Below are positions 23,258-32,158 of a DNA stretch of 49,107 nucleotides, one piece after another (the first letter of the stretch is position 1; the number at the start of each line of letters is the position of its first letter). A model generated the notes under the pieces. It searched no databases. It worked only from the letters and a program-made list of their open reading frames with translations, and was not told the origin of the DNA. The translations under genes were made by a program, and so were the position numbers. This stretch comes from Hyphomicrobiales bacterium. Its GTDB lineage: Bacteria > Pseudomonadota > Alphaproteobacteria > Rhizobiales > Rhizobiaceae. The stretch is taken from contig UCIA01000049.1 of the NCBI GenBank assembly GCA_900472295.1, positions 1 through 49,107 of the forward strand, read 5' to 3'.

Positions 23258-25498
23258 CTATGCTATGCGGTGCCGAACTTGGGCGCGGAACATTCCTTTA
23301 TGTGATTGGCCGCCGCCAAACCTCGCAAGCAACTCGGCGACGGTGTGTGCCGGGGTAGCAGGGCTGATCAAGAATCCCTGTATTTCCGTGCAGCCATTCT
23401 CGCGCAGGATGTCGAGTGTCTCCTGAGACTCCACGCCCTCTGCCGTGCTGCTCATGCCAAGATCATGCGCCAAGCCCGTGACAGCTCGAACGATGGCAGC
23501 GGAATCCCTTTCCGATGAAAGGTGCTGGACGAACGAGCGGTCGATCTTGATCTTGTCGAAAGGGAAGCTTCGTAGATAGCTCAGGCTGGAATAGCCGGTC
23601 CCGAAATCGTCCATGGCAATCCGGACGCCCAGGGATCGCAGCTTGTGCAGCGTCGTTAGGGTCGTTTCGCCCTGTTGAAGCAGCACTGATTCCGTTATTT
23701 CCAACTCCAACCGATGAGGCGACACCTGGCTCGTGGCAAGTGCTCCCACCACGCTCTCGACCAAGCCTCGGCTCTTGAACTGAACGGGAGACAAATTGAC
23801 TGCGACCGTGATTTGCAATGGCCATTTCGCCGCTTCCGCACAGGCCTGGCGCAACACCCAATCCCCAATCTGCACAATGAGGCCGGTCTCCTCCGCCAGA
23901 GGGATAAATTCATCAGGTGGAACCATCCCACGTTTGGGATGGTGCCAGCGCAGAAGCGCCTCGAACCCGCAGATCTCGTTAGCGACGATATTGAATAGAG
24001 GCTGATAATATAATTCGAACTCGCCATTCGTCAGCGCAGAGCGCAATTCCTGCTCAAGGCAGCGTCGCGCCTGCAGGCGAATGTCCATTTCCTGTTCAAA
24101 GAAGCGAAACGTTCCCCGTCCTTCTGACTTGGCGCGGTAGAGGGCCATATCAGCGTTTTTCATCAGTTGATCACCGTCAATGCCGTCGCTGGGCGCGATC
24201 GTCACCCCCACGCTCGCTCCAACTACGAGTTGGTGACCCTCAATGAAATACGGCGCTCCGATAATTCCAATCAGACGCTCGGCAAGATCACTTGCCGCCT
24301 CGGGCCGCTCCAGTTCGACTTGAATGACGGAGAACTCGTCGCCGCCCAATCTTGCCACCAGGTCGCCGTCACGAAGCTGTTCCATTAGGCGCTTTGCAAC
24401 CTCCTGGAGAAGTGCATCCCCTATCGGATGCCCGAGGGTATCGTTGATCTCCTTGAAGCGGTCGAGATCCAAGCTAAGTACCGCGAAGCTTGTCCCTGTT
24501 CCGATATCACCTAGTGCCGCTTCGAGCTGTTGGCGAAAGAGCACACGGTTCGGCAGGTTAGTGAGAGAATCATGACTAGCCAGGTAGACGATTCGTGCCT
24601 CGGCTTCACGCCGCTCCGATATGTCCTCGTGGGTCGCAACCCAACCCCCTCCCGGAAGCGGATCAAAAAGAATCTCTATTGTGCGCCCATCCTTCTGCTC
24701 GACGATATCGGTCCGGTGTTTATTTTGAGCCACCATATCGAAGCGCTCGTCAAAGTACGTATCCGCACTTTTGCTATAGCTGCCGATCCCCACGCGATGT
24801 TCAAGAATCGCCGATAGCGGCGTCCCCGTTTTGATCAGGTCGTCTGGCAAATCGTAAAGGTCGGCAAAGCGGCGGTTGCACGTGATCAAGCGTTGATCAG
24901 TGTCGAACATGCACAATCCCTGGGACATGTTATTCAACGCGCACTCGCTGATTACGTACTGATCACGGAGTTCGCGCTCGCGTGCGTCTAAACGTGCCAA
25001 TGTTCGGTCGAGCACTCGCAACGGAAGCACCCGAAAAAGAAGGAAGGCTCCAATGCCGAGAACACCACTGACCAGCGCGACGATGCCAGTCTCAATCAGG
25101 AGCGGCCTGACGCTCTCTCGAGCCTCCACCCAGGCAACGGTCTCCCCATCGAGATGTATCGGAGCGCGTCTCGCAAGGGCAGGCCTGGGGACGTCCCCAC
25201 CTTCAGCATAGACCGTTCGCCCGTCCAGGCCGATTATTTGCTGGCGCGATTCATCCCGTTCCGCAAGCGGCCTATCTGCCAGAATGTCCTCAAGCCGCAA
25301 GGTGGTGTAGGCCCAGAGGGGCCCGGTTTTGTAGACATACTGGGCGACTTTCGCAGCACTTCGCCCTGCCTCGGAATTTACGTGGTCGCTTGCCTCCAGA
25401 TAGTCATCGACGGCATAGCCGAGGGGGATGATAACGCCGATCATCAAGGCGAAAGCCGATCCAGTGGCCTTGATGACAGTTCGGATATTTAAAGTCAT
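23258..25498 (-). CDS. Membrane GGDEF-EAL protein (c-di-GMP synthase/phosphodiesterase)
   Basis: The protein has 746 residues from the ATG at 25498. Two membrane segments (about residues 10-30 and 135-160) flank a periplasmic sensory region with ASDHVNSEAGRSAAKVAQYV. A PAS-like domain follows (NNMSQGLCMFDTDQRLITCN), then a GGDEF domain with intact RLGGDEF near residue 385 and an EAL domain with intact GFEALLRW near 510 and DDFGTGYSSLSYL. Both activities could be present. It lies 7 bp after the PstS-like gene, so the periplasmic binding protein may be its ligand sensor. Output would be c-di-GMP control of motility or surface attachment. Confidence 0.9.
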   Translation of the reverse strand: MTLNIRTVIKATGSAFALMIGVIIPLGYAVDDYLEASDHVNSEAGRSAAKVAQYVYKTGPLWAYTTLRLEDILADRPLAERDESRQQIIGLDGRTVYAEGGDVPRPALARRAPIHLDGETVAWVEARESVRPLLIETGIVALVSGVLGIGAFLLFRVLPLRVLDRTLARLDARERELRDQYVISECALNNMSQGLCMFDTDQRLITCNRRFADLYDLPDDLIKTGTPLSAILEHRVGIGSYSKSADTYFDERFDMVAQNKHRTDIVEQKDGRTIEILFDPLPGGGWVATHEDISERREAEARIVYLASHDSLTNLPNRVLFRQQLEAALGDIGTGTSFAVLSLDLDRFKEINDTLGHPIGDALLQEVAKRLMEQLRDGDLVARLGGDEFSVIQVELERPEAASDLAERLIGIIGAPYFIEGHQLVVGASVGVTIAPSDGIDGDQLMKNADMALYRAKSEGRGTFRFFEQEMDIRLQARRCLEQELRSALTNGEFELYYQPLFNIVANEICGFEALLRWHHPKRGMVPPDEFIPLAEETGLIVQIGDWVLRQACAEAAKWPLQITVAVNLSPVQFKSRGLVESVVGALATSQVSPHRLELEITESVLLQQGETTLTTLHKLRSLGVRIAMDDFGTGYSSLSYLRSFPFDKIKIDRSFVQHLSSERDSAAIVRAVTGLAHDLGMSSTAEGVESQETLDILRENGCTEIQGFLISPATPAHTVAELLARFGGGQSHKGMFRAQVRHRIA

Positions 25499-25505
25499 TT
25501 GGGGG

Positions 25506-26333
25506 CTACTGGCCGACGGGCAGGATGCCGGCTTCCAGCATGATTGCCGTAGCTGCATCTGATTTCAGAAAATTCGCAAAACCAGTAGCCGCCGGACGGG
25601 CGGCGTTGGCGACAAGGAAGTGCAGCGTCTTTTCGTACGGGTAGAGACCTGACTTCAGGTTCTCCAAGGTTGGCTCGACCCCATCGATCTGCATTACGCG
25701 CAGATCGCGCCCTTCCGTCAGCATCTGCACCAGACTAGCGCTTGTGATCGAGCCCACCGTCCCCTCTGCGGCGGTTGCGTTATCCTGGTCGGTTGTCGCG
25801 ACAGGAATTTCGGGGCGAAGGCGAGCCCGAACCAAAGCCGCTGGCATGCCGGGAAAGTACTTTTCAAGCAGACGCGTATCGCTTTCCGTCTCAGGGCGCA
25901 GCACGATCCTGATCGGGCTTTTGTCCAGCCAGTTAGTCCGCTCTCCGCCAAAGATTGCTGCAACGGCATCTGCCTGTAGCGGTTCCGGCTCAACCTGGGA
26001 TGTCACAAGCACAAAAGGTGTGCGAGCTGTGGCCACCGAACGTAGCCCTTTCTCCTCTTCCTCTAGTTTTAAAGATCGCGACGCAACCGCAACGTCTATG
26101 GCGCCATCCGCCAGCGCCTTGATGCCGCCACTTGTCCCGAGGCTCGGCACGACTTCGATGCCTATACCTGGCGCCGTAGCCGCGTACGCCTCTCCCATCC
26201 TTTGCAGCAGCTGAAGACCCGCGCCGGTCCCGCCGATGCGCAGTGACTCCGCACCGCAGTTCGAATACCCCGCAACGAGGAATCCACAGGCAGCGAGTGA
26301 GACCCATACCTTGGAAGTAAATTTCCTTGTCAT
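25506..26333 (-). CDS. PstS-like periplasmic binding protein
   Basis: The protein has 275 residues from the ATG at 26333; ATGs 4 and 6 codons upstream are open too. A signal peptide (VWVSLAACGFLVAGYSNCGA) is followed by a PBP-like-2 domain: LRIGGTGAGLQLLQRMGEAY, then VPSLGTSGGIKALADGAIDV and ASRSL, as in phosphate/oxyanion binding proteins. No permease or ATPase is encoded beside it. It is the first gene of a two-gene operon with the GGDEF-EAL protein, suggesting a sensory rather than a transport role (inference). Confidence 0.82.
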   Translation of the reverse strand: MTRKFTSKVWVSLAACGFLVAGYSNCGAESLRIGGTGAGLQLLQRMGEAYAATAPGIGIEVVPSLGTSGGIKALADGAIDVAVASRSLKLEEEEKGLRSVATARTPFVLVTSQVEPEPLQADAVAAIFGGERTNWLDKSPIRIVLRPETESDTRLLEKYFPGMPAALVRARLRPEIPVATTDQDNATAAEGTVGSITSASLVQMLTEGRDLRVMQIDGVEPTLENLKSGLYPYEKTLHFLVANAARPAATGFANFLKSDAATAIMLEAGILPVGQ

Positions 26334-26351
26334 CTCACGTCTCATTTTCAA

Positions 26352-26802
26352 TAAATCTACTGGATGGGAGGGCGAGAACCCTTACGATATTGATAACAAA
26401 TTTATGTATTGAAGAATATTGATAGAAATAATTTTGGCCACCGCGGGCTCAATTCCCAGAGCCTAGGCTCATCTAGAAAAGCCAGTAGCTGAATGACGTC
26501 GGAAGCGTGCACAGCTGGAAAAGGCTACCAGCAGGCCGAATGCGCCGTAACAAACATTAATACCGCGAGGGCGCAGCCCTAAACCTTTTGGAGGACGCGC
26601 CGCGGTTAGATGGGCATGTGCAAGTTTTCAGCCCAGCGAATTCAGAACACAGGTTGGCTCGAGTGCGAGATATTGGGCCTCGCCCATTGAACGTCTGCTC
26701 TTGCTTCCCCGACACTTTAAGCGGACTTATCGCTTCCGGCTCTGACCGGTAGTGTCTTGCGACGTTTTCTCCCTCGGCCAATCAAGGGCGAGGAGAACTC
26801 AC
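26352..26802. other. AT-richer gene-free stretch
   Basis: The first part (about 26,350-26,450) is clearly more AT-rich than its surroundings and probably holds the promoter of the PstS-like/GGDEF-EAL operon. No gene is supported on either strand. Confidence 0.45.
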
Positions 26803-27436
26803 ATGGGCCATTCTCAATTAGATGATGCTAGTCGCGAGCGCGCAGCTTGGAATACGGAAAGAAGGTTGGCACCAAGCGTCCGTTCGCCCAGAAGCAGATT
26901 TGGGCAATTCGCTTCTTCCTTGATCGCGAGAGACGCGTTCGGGACCGAGCGTTCGATCTGGCAATCGACAGCAAGCTTCGCGGGTGTGACCTGGTCAAGA
27001 TCAGGATCCGCGAGGTGGTCGCCGGACCCGATCTACGGACTCGCGCGATCGTCGTTCAGCAAAAGACGGGGCGGCCGGTCCACTTCGAGATCACCAGTGA
27101 CGTAAGAGCCAGCCTTCTGGTTGGCTCGAGCGACGTGGAGGCTCGGTCGAGGACTATGCGTTCCCGAGCCGGGTCGATCACTCACGCCATATGAGTACAA
27201 GGCAATACGCGCGCCTCGTCGACGAATGGGTAACCGCGATTGGTCTGCGTTCGGAGGAATAGGGCACGCACTCGCTGCGACGCACGAAGGCGTCGATGAT
27301 GTACAAGGCGACGGGAAACATCCGGGCCATCCAGATCTTGCTTGGTCACTCCAAGATTGAGAACACGGTGCGCTATCTTGGTGTCGACGTGGAGGACGCG
27401 CTCCTCTTGGCTGAGCGAACCGAGATCTTACGTTGA
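26803..27436 (+). pseudogene. Tyrosine-type site-specific recombinase, frameshifted and interrupted
   Basis: From the ATG at 26803 (MGHSQLDDAS, with GAGGAG upstream) the family continues in a second frame from about 26850 (KRPFAQKQIWAIRFFLDRER, then RAFDLAIDSKLRGCDLVKIR). It shifts frame again near 27120 and goes on as DYAFPSRVDHSRHMSTRQYA and RLVDEWVTAIGLRSEE. There a TAG replaces an expected Tyr codon just before GTHSLRRTK. The catalytic end, ILLGHSKIENTVRYLGVD with the Arg, His and Tyr residues, is present. At least two frameshifts and one nonsense codon make it dead. Intact members are about 200 residues. Confidence 0.85.
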
Positions 27437-27466
27437 GCGGCCATCCGCCGCAGCGTGGATGGCCGC
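27437..27466 (+). terminator. Hairpin after the recombinase pseudogene
   Basis: Perfect 10-bp arms GCGGCCATCC/GGATGGCCGC enclose a 10-base loop, starting directly after the stop codon and followed by TTCT. Confidence 0.6.
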
Positions 27467-27592
27467 TTCTGACCCGCGGTATACCCGGTTGCTCCGACCA
27501 TCGTGGGGTGGGTTGCTGCCTGTCCGGTTCCGTGACCCATTCGCGTGAAGCGTACGTTCCATGCTTGCTGCTGTTGTTGAACGGATACTACC

Positions 27593-27805
27593 TTGCCAAT
27601 CGTCAGGGTCGAAATCGCGAAGGGCGTAGCTACCGTCGAGCAGAAGCGAAAAGTGATCCGCCGGATTACTGACGTCCTGGTGGAAGAGCTCGGTCGCAAT
27701 CCAGAATATGTGTTTGTCTTGATCGATGAAGTCGACACCGACAACTGGGGGCGAAATGGCCAGCCGCTATCTGAGCGGTGGCAGCTGCCAGAGGACTCCA
27801 GCTGA
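27593..27805 (+). CDS. 4-oxalocrotonate tautomerase family protein
   Basis: The protein has 70 residues from a TTG start. The codon directly after the start is Pro, which becomes the catalytic N-terminal proline after Met removal. The sequence PIVRVEIAKGVATVEQKRKV, then ITDVLVEELGRNPEYVFVLI and DEVDTDNWG, fits the 4-OT/YwhB-type family closely. Such small hexameric enzymes tautomerise enol/keto acids or act on halogenated acrylates. No pathway neighbour indicates the substrate. The gene follows a dead recombinase and is probably a passenger. Confidence 0.82.
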   Translation: MPIVRVEIAKGVATVEQKRKVIRRITDVLVEELGRNPEYVFVLIDEVDTDNWGRNGQPLSERWQLPEDSS

Positions 27806-28082
27806 TTGCCTGGTTTCCGTAGCTTGGCGGATGACCTCATGGGGTGGAAAGTCGACTGGCAGCTTTTTGCCGAAGGCTACCTGAAAGCGGCCATAACGGG
27901 ACGAGTGTACTTGGCGGTCTCTGTTATGGGCTGGTATCGCTTCATCTTGACCTTCCACGCCAGCATTCCTAGAAGATGGGCATGGCAACACACTTCTGAT
28001 TGGCCGCAGCCTGCGGCATTGAGCAAAGCGCACCCCGCACGGCGGGCCGCTTCCATTTGCCAAGTGTCAATCAGAGATTTTC

Positions 28083-28586
28083 ATGCCCACGCTTTACCTC
28101 ACTTGCGGTCTTCCCGGCTCAGGGAAGACTTCGCTCGCCAAGATTATCGAACACCAAGCATCCGCCCTCCGCCTCACTGGAGATGACTGGATGCATCATC
28201 TCTATCCCGGCATCTCAACCCCTGAAGCCGAAATGGGTCCGTGCCGACGAAGGGTCGAGAGCCTACAATGGCAGATTGCTCTGCGGGCCATCAGGCTTCA
28301 ATGCAACGTAGTGGTGGATTGGGGAGTGTGGTCGCGGGCAGAACGCGACGCCTGCCGGGATGAAGCACACGCAGCTGGAGCCAAGGTAGTCTTATGCTTC
28401 CTTGATGTCCCATTTGAGGAGCTGAGCGACCGCCTCGCTCGCCGAAACACCGAGCTCCCAGTCGGCACTTTCCACATCACGCGAGCGGACCTGCTTAGGT
28501 GGTCAAGACTGTTTGAAGCGCCAAGCGCAGAGGAGACGGCGCTTTTCGATCTGCCAGACGTTCCAGCCATCACCGCTCTTTTGTAA
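28083..28586 (+). CDS. P-loop small-molecule kinase (AAA_33 type)
   Basis: The protein has 167 residues. Walker A lies at residues 9-16 (GLPGSGKT). A later GDDW motif near residue 34 and the LIDR-like RLARRN basic cluster near 120 resemble chloramphenicol-phosphotransferase, zeta-toxin or gluconate-kinase-like P-loop kinases. The substrate cannot be deduced. No antitoxin partner is visible beside it, which makes a toxin role less likely. The 280 bp upstream of it holds no recognisable gene. Confidence 0.75.
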   Translation: MPTLYLTCGLPGSGKTSLAKIIEHQASALRLTGDDWMHHLYPGISTPEAEMGPCRRRVESLQWQIALRAIRLQCNVVVDWGVWSRAERDACRDEAHAAGAKVVLCFLDVPFEELSDRLARRNTELPVGTFHITRADLLRWSRLFEAPSAEETALFDLPDVPAITALL

Positions 28587-28847
28587 CGCAGGACACGCTC
28601 GTCTGGGTCTTCGAAGCAGGCGGTGGGGACAGTCTGCCAGTCGAGCCGCCTGTGACAGCTTTCTGGCAGACTGGCTGATGATGCGAAGGTCTGAAATGGG
28701 GTCGTTGGCCGAACGTTGGCTTTCTCGTTTCTCGGACCAAAACCGGACGGTCAGCTTCCGGCCAAAAATGGTTGTCGAATAGTTTTACAATTCGCGATCG
28801 ATTGGCGGTCCTCGGCTGGCGAGCTTCGGTTGGCGATTGGTATCCTT

Positions 28848-29462
28848 TTAGATCTTGTCCGCAAGTATCACGCCGCTGATGCCGTAGGCGCGGCGCGTCT
28901 GTTCGACAGCCTCGGGCGTGACATCGATCAACAGCGCGATGATGTCGCCGTCGGGATGTTCCAGAACTTGGCCGAGTTCAATCAACGTCCAGCCAAGCGC
29001 GCGCAGCCGTTTTGGCCAGAATGTCTCGCATACGACGCTGATCTGTCGAATCCCAAGGCGCTGAGCGGTCTCGAGTAGACCGCAAAGAACCAAGCCGGCG
29101 ATCGGCGACGGGGCGCCTTGCGTGCGAAGCGATGGAACGACGAAGAAACGCGTCCATTCGAAGATTTCCGCCGCTCTCGGAGGCCTGCCGCCGGCGAGAA
29201 CCGGGAACACCTCGCTCATGAGATGCGGCTCCAGCGTCGGCACGAGACGGGAGCCGCCTGCGATCTTGCCGTTGATATCGAGCGCCAGAATATAAAGCGC
29301 ATGCTCGTTGTCGAAGACGTCGATCTCGATGTTGATGGGGCGTGCGACGGCGCGCCAACGCCTCTGCTTGACGTAAATCTCGTAGCGTATCCGAAAGTAG
29401 CGCTCCAGAACTTTCCTGTAGTGCTTCCTGTTATCCCAATTTACCAAATGTATACGAACCAT
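28848..29462 (-). CDS. Acyl-homoserine-lactone synthase (LuxI family, BjaI/RpaI-like)
   Basis: The protein has 204 residues from the ATG at 29462, with a strong GGAGGAG ribosome site. LuxI-family invariant positions are visible: Arg24/Arg26 with FRIRYEIYV, Trp36, Asp48, Arg72 in GGSRLVPT, and the Glu102-x-x-Arg105 pair in FEWTRFF. It makes an acyl-homoserine lactone from S-adenosylmethionine and an acyl donor. The opening and the RxxW spacing resemble BjaI/RpaI, whose members use acyl-CoA rather than acyl-ACP; this clade placement is by eye. It lies 66 bp downstream of the luxR gene on the same strand. Confidence 0.88.
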   Translation of the reverse strand: MVRIHLVNWDNRKHYRKVLERYFRIRYEIYVKQRRWRAVARPINIEIDVFDNEHALYILALDINGKIAGGSRLVPTLEPHLMSEVFPVLAGGRPPRAAEIFEWTRFFVVPSLRTQGAPSPIAGLVLCGLLETAQRLGIRQISVVCETFWPKRLRALGWTLIELGQVLEHPDGDIIALLIDVTPEAVEQTRRAYGISGVILADKI

Positions 29463-29491
29463 GACTCCTCCAGGCGGAGGGTCGTAGGAAA

Positions 29492-29504
29492 ACGGACTTG
29501 CCGT
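29492..29504. promoter_or_regulatory. Candidate lux-type box upstream of luxI
   Basis: ACGG-acttg-CCGT is a short inverted repeat centred about 36 bp upstream of the luxI start. A further GACGGT lies 8 bp away. It is too short for certainty. Confidence 0.25.
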
Positions 29505-29528
29505 ACGTATGACGGTATTCAGGTATTG

Positions 29529-30257
29529 CTAAATCTGGATTTCCTGCCGTCGCAGCGCCTTGACGATGGCATGCGCGACATTGATCGCATCGAGCTTTCC
29601 TCGAATGTTGCGCTGATGGCTTTCAACCGTGTTCCTGGTGACGCCGAGGATACAAGCAATGTCATCGGTGGATTTGCCTTGCGCGCTCCATTCCAGGAGT
29701 TCGCGCTCGCGCGCCGTCAAGGGCGTGGGTTCATCGCCATCGCTGGGTGTTTCCAGCCCTGAGAGGCTTCGAAAGGTATGCACGCAAAGCGTCTCGATAA
29801 GAGGGATGGCGCCTGGCGGAACGTCCATTCGGTCACTCGCCATCGTGACGACGCCGGGTCCTACCAATGGGACATGAATTGGGACGCAGAGGCCTTCATT
29901 CATCCCGAACTCGGCCGCCTCGTCCATGACCAGCTTCGCGCGAGGGACCAGCCTTGCGGCCGGCAGCTCGTCCCATCGGAAAGGCTCTGGCGAGTGCCGG
30001 CACTGGGCGACACAAGGATCGTGCAAAAAATATTCCTCGGTGACGTAGCGACGATGCCATTCAGGAGACCAGCCATCAGCAAGAATTTCACGCTGCCAGT
30101 CCGTACCGTGCGGCACAGGCAGGCCGGTGATCAGAAAATTGCGCAATCCATAGCGCTCCATGGCTAAGCGGAATTCCTGAAGAATTGCATCGGCCGACCG
30201 CGCAGTATCGATCCTCGTGATAGCCGCAAAAAGGTCGACAACAGTTTCGTTCTCCAT
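29529..30257 (-). CDS. LuxR-family quorum-sensing regulator
   Basis: The protein has 242 residues. The N-terminal autoinducer-binding domain keeps the usual signature (SPEWHRRYVTEEYFLHDP with Trp, Tyr, Asp-Pro, and a later FRWDEL Trp). The C-terminal LuxR helix-turn-helix is typical: LTARERELLEWSAQGKSTDD followed by IACILGVTRNTVESHQRNIR. It is upstream of luxI in the same direction, and the two probably form a self-regulating pair. Order and orientation recall the traR-traI1 pair of the M. loti symbiosis ICE, but here the pair sits beside metabolic genes rather than transfer genes. Confidence 0.9.
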   Translation of the reverse strand: MENETVVDLFAAITRIDTARSADAILQEFRLAMERYGLRNFLITGLPVPHGTDWQREILADGWSPEWHRRYVTEEYFLHDPCVAQCRHSPEPFRWDELPAARLVPRAKLVMDEAAEFGMNEGLCVPIHVPLVGPGVVTMASDRMDVPPGAIPLIETLCVHTFRSLSGLETPSDGDEPTPLTARERELLEWSAQGKSTDDIACILGVTRNTVESHQRNIRGKLDAINVAHAIVKALRRQEIQI

Positions 30258-30426
30258 TGTAAGACCTCAACCAAAGTCAGGCCCTACCCCGCGGAACAAC
30301 CTATGGCTGTCTCGACACCGCCTTCAATGGGACATTGCATCGAATGTACACTAGAGGAGTCAATCACGCATCACAAAGATGAGATAAGTGAAAATCAGGT
30401 CAGCACTGCATTGTGGAAGTCTGGCG

Positions 30427-30693
30427 TCAATCGGTCGACTTTGAAGCGGCTGGTTTCGTCACCCGAATGGCTCGTTTACTTGCAGGGCTTGCCGAAACCA
30501 ACTCCTGTGGCTCGACATTCAAAGCCTTAGCTAAAATTTCGACTGTATCCAGCGTGGCGTTGCGCCGCCCGGCCTCGACGCTGCTTATGTAGGCGCGCGT
30601 GCGGCCCGAAACGAAAGACAACTGCTCCTGAGAGAGTTTTCTTTCTCTCCGAAGCCGCTGCACGTTCAGGCCAAAAACGCCGCGAAGTTTCAT
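30427..30693 (-). CDS. Xre-family HTH regulator
   Basis: The protein has 88 residues from ATG 30693 (MKLRGVFGLNVQRLRRERKL). The Xre helix-turn-helix is complete (LSQEQLSFVSGRTRAYISSV, EAGRRNATLDTVEILAKAL), and a basic tail follows. An upstream ATG at 30753 is open, but it would place coding sequence over two palindromes at 30716-30741, so I prefer the short form. It is divergent from the threonine-synthase-like gene and probably regulates both itself and that gene. Confidence 0.82.
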   Translation of the reverse strand: MKLRGVFGLNVQRLRRERKLSQEQLSFVSGRTRAYISSVEAGRRNATLDTVEILAKALNVEPQELVSASPASKRAIRVTKPAASKSTD

Positions 30694-30715
30694 CAAACAA
30701 CGGATGCAACGACGC

Positions 30716-30741
30716 GCACTATGGTGCGACACACTATAGTG
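30716..30741. promoter_or_regulatory. Twin operator between the Xre gene and the threonine-synthase-like gene
   Basis: CACTATGGTG (30717-30726) and the perfect palindrome CACTATAGTG (30732-30741) lie 15 bp apart centre to centre. They are 23-48 bp upstream of the Xre start and about 80 bp upstream of the divergent gene. Confidence 0.55.
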
Positions 30742-30820
30742 CACATTCCGCATTGACAGCCGTGCTGCGGACTGTTGAAACAACCAGCGAATTTCATCGT
30801 TTCCTGGATAAGGAATAGCC

Positions 30821-32158
30821 ATGGCGAGCCGGCCGTTTCGCGACCTCGCACACAACATGTCCGCGCATCTTTCGGCCGAGCAAAACCAACCTGGTATGGA
30901 CGCAGGTCGTGTCCTAGAATTCGTCTGCATCCGATGCGGCGCTTCCTACCCCGCTGATGTCACCATCGACTCCAGGGGATGCGCGCGCTGCCGAGACACC
31001 GCGCCAGCAAATCTTCGTCCGGTTTATGCGGTCCCGCACCTCCATCCCTTTGACGGCGCCACCAGTCCGCGCTCGCTGTGGCGTTTTGCGCATATGCTGC
31101 CCTGCACAGAAGCGGAGGCGGTGAGCCTCGGCGAGGGTCTGACACCTTTGCTTGCCGCGCCGCGCATCGGCGCGTTTCTGGGCGTGCCGGACCTTGCAAT
31201 CAAGGACGAAGGCCGAAACCCGACCTGGTCGCATAAAGATCGCTTCTCGACCATCGCGGTCAGCGTGGCGCGCGCGCGTGGCGCGAAAATCGTCGCGACC
31301 GCCTCATCGGGAAACGCCGGCGCTTCGCTGGCGGCCTACGCTGCCCGCGCGGGGTTGAAATGCATCGTCACCACCTTTGCGGGATCGGCAGGCGCGATGC
31401 TGGCACAGATCCGCAAATACGGCGCGACGGTCCTGCCCTTGGTCAGCAAAATGGACCGATGGTCGCTGCTTGAACAGGCAGCGGCCCGTTACGACTGGTT
31501 CATCGCATCGCCCTATCACGGTCCGGTCGTCGGCAGCCATCCACTCGGCATCGAGGGCTACAAGACGATTGCCTATGAGATCGTCGAGCAATCAAACGGG
31601 ACGGCGCCAGACTGGTGCGTCCTGCCGGTCTGCTACGGCGATGCGTTGTCCGGCGTGTGGGCCGGCTTTTGCGAGCTGTTCGCGCAAGGGTTGATCACGC
31701 GCCTGCCTCGTCTCGTCGCAGCGGAGGTGCATGGGTCGCTGTCGGACGCTCTGGCCAGCGGCGCCGATGCGTTGAGTGAACGCAAGATGCTTTTCGATAG
31801 CCTAGCCGTATCGATCGGCACGCCGCGCAGCACTTTTCAGGCGTTGAAGGCGCTGCGCGAATCCGGCGGGCACGCCGTTCCAGTCAACAATCACGGCCTG
31901 ATCGCAATGCAGGAACGCCTTGCGCGGGAGGAAGGAATCTTTGCCGAACTGGCGTCGGTCACGCCGCTGATGGCGATCTCGGTATTGAAGGCCGAAGGTA
32001 TCATCGCAGCCACAGACCGTGTCGTGGCCGTCGTGACAGCCAGCGGTCTCAAGGACCTCGATCGGTCCGCCGGATCGAACGAACACGATCAGGTCTTCCT
32101 GACGACGGACGATGCCTGGCGCTGGCTCGACAAGAACGGGCTGGATCTCGCTTCATAG
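30821..32158 (+). CDS. Threonine-synthase-like PLP enzyme
   Basis: The protein has 445 residues. Residues 36-57 form a four-Cys ribbon (CIRC...CARC), as in some ThrC-like proteins. The fold-type-II core has Lys139 in NPTWSHKDRF as the PLP lysine, SSGNAGASLAAYAARAG (162-178) as the Asn loop, and EGLTPL in front, the classical threonine-synthase signature. ThrC converts O-phosphohomoserine to threonine; relatives act on other phospho- or hydroxy-amino acids. It is convergent with the CysK-like gene, and the two stops overlap by 6 bp. The nearby GHMP kinase gives context for a phosphorylated substrate. Confidence 0.85.
   Translation: MASRPFRDLAHNMSAHLSAEQNQPGMDAGRVLEFVCIRCGASYPADVTIDSRGCARCRDTAPANLRPVYAVPHLHPFDGATSPRSLWRFAHMLPCTEAEAVSLGEGLTPLLAAPRIGAFLGVPDLAIKDEGRNPTWSHKDRFSTIAVSVARARGAKIVATASSGNAGASLAAYAARAGLKCIVTTFAGSAGAMLAQIRKYGATVLPLVSKMDRWSLLEQAAARYDWFIASPYHGPVVGSHPLGIEGYKTIAYEIVEQSNGTAPDWCVLPVCYGDALSGVWAGFCELFAQGLITRLPRLVAAEVHGSLSDALASGADALSERKMLFDSLAVSIGTPRSTFQALKALRESGGHAVPVNNHGLIAMQERLAREEGIFAELASVTPLMAISVLKAEGIIAATDRVVAVVTASGLKDLDRSAGSNEHDQVFLTTDDAWRWLDKNGLDLAS

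Noticed and set aside
27806..28082. Possible gene fragments on both strands before the P-loop kinase
   Set aside because: The translated pieces show no recognisable family and lack ribosome sites.
28083..28586. Zeta-type toxin of a toxin-antitoxin pair
   Set aside because: Only the P-loop and general kinase form support it; no antitoxin gene is adjacent.
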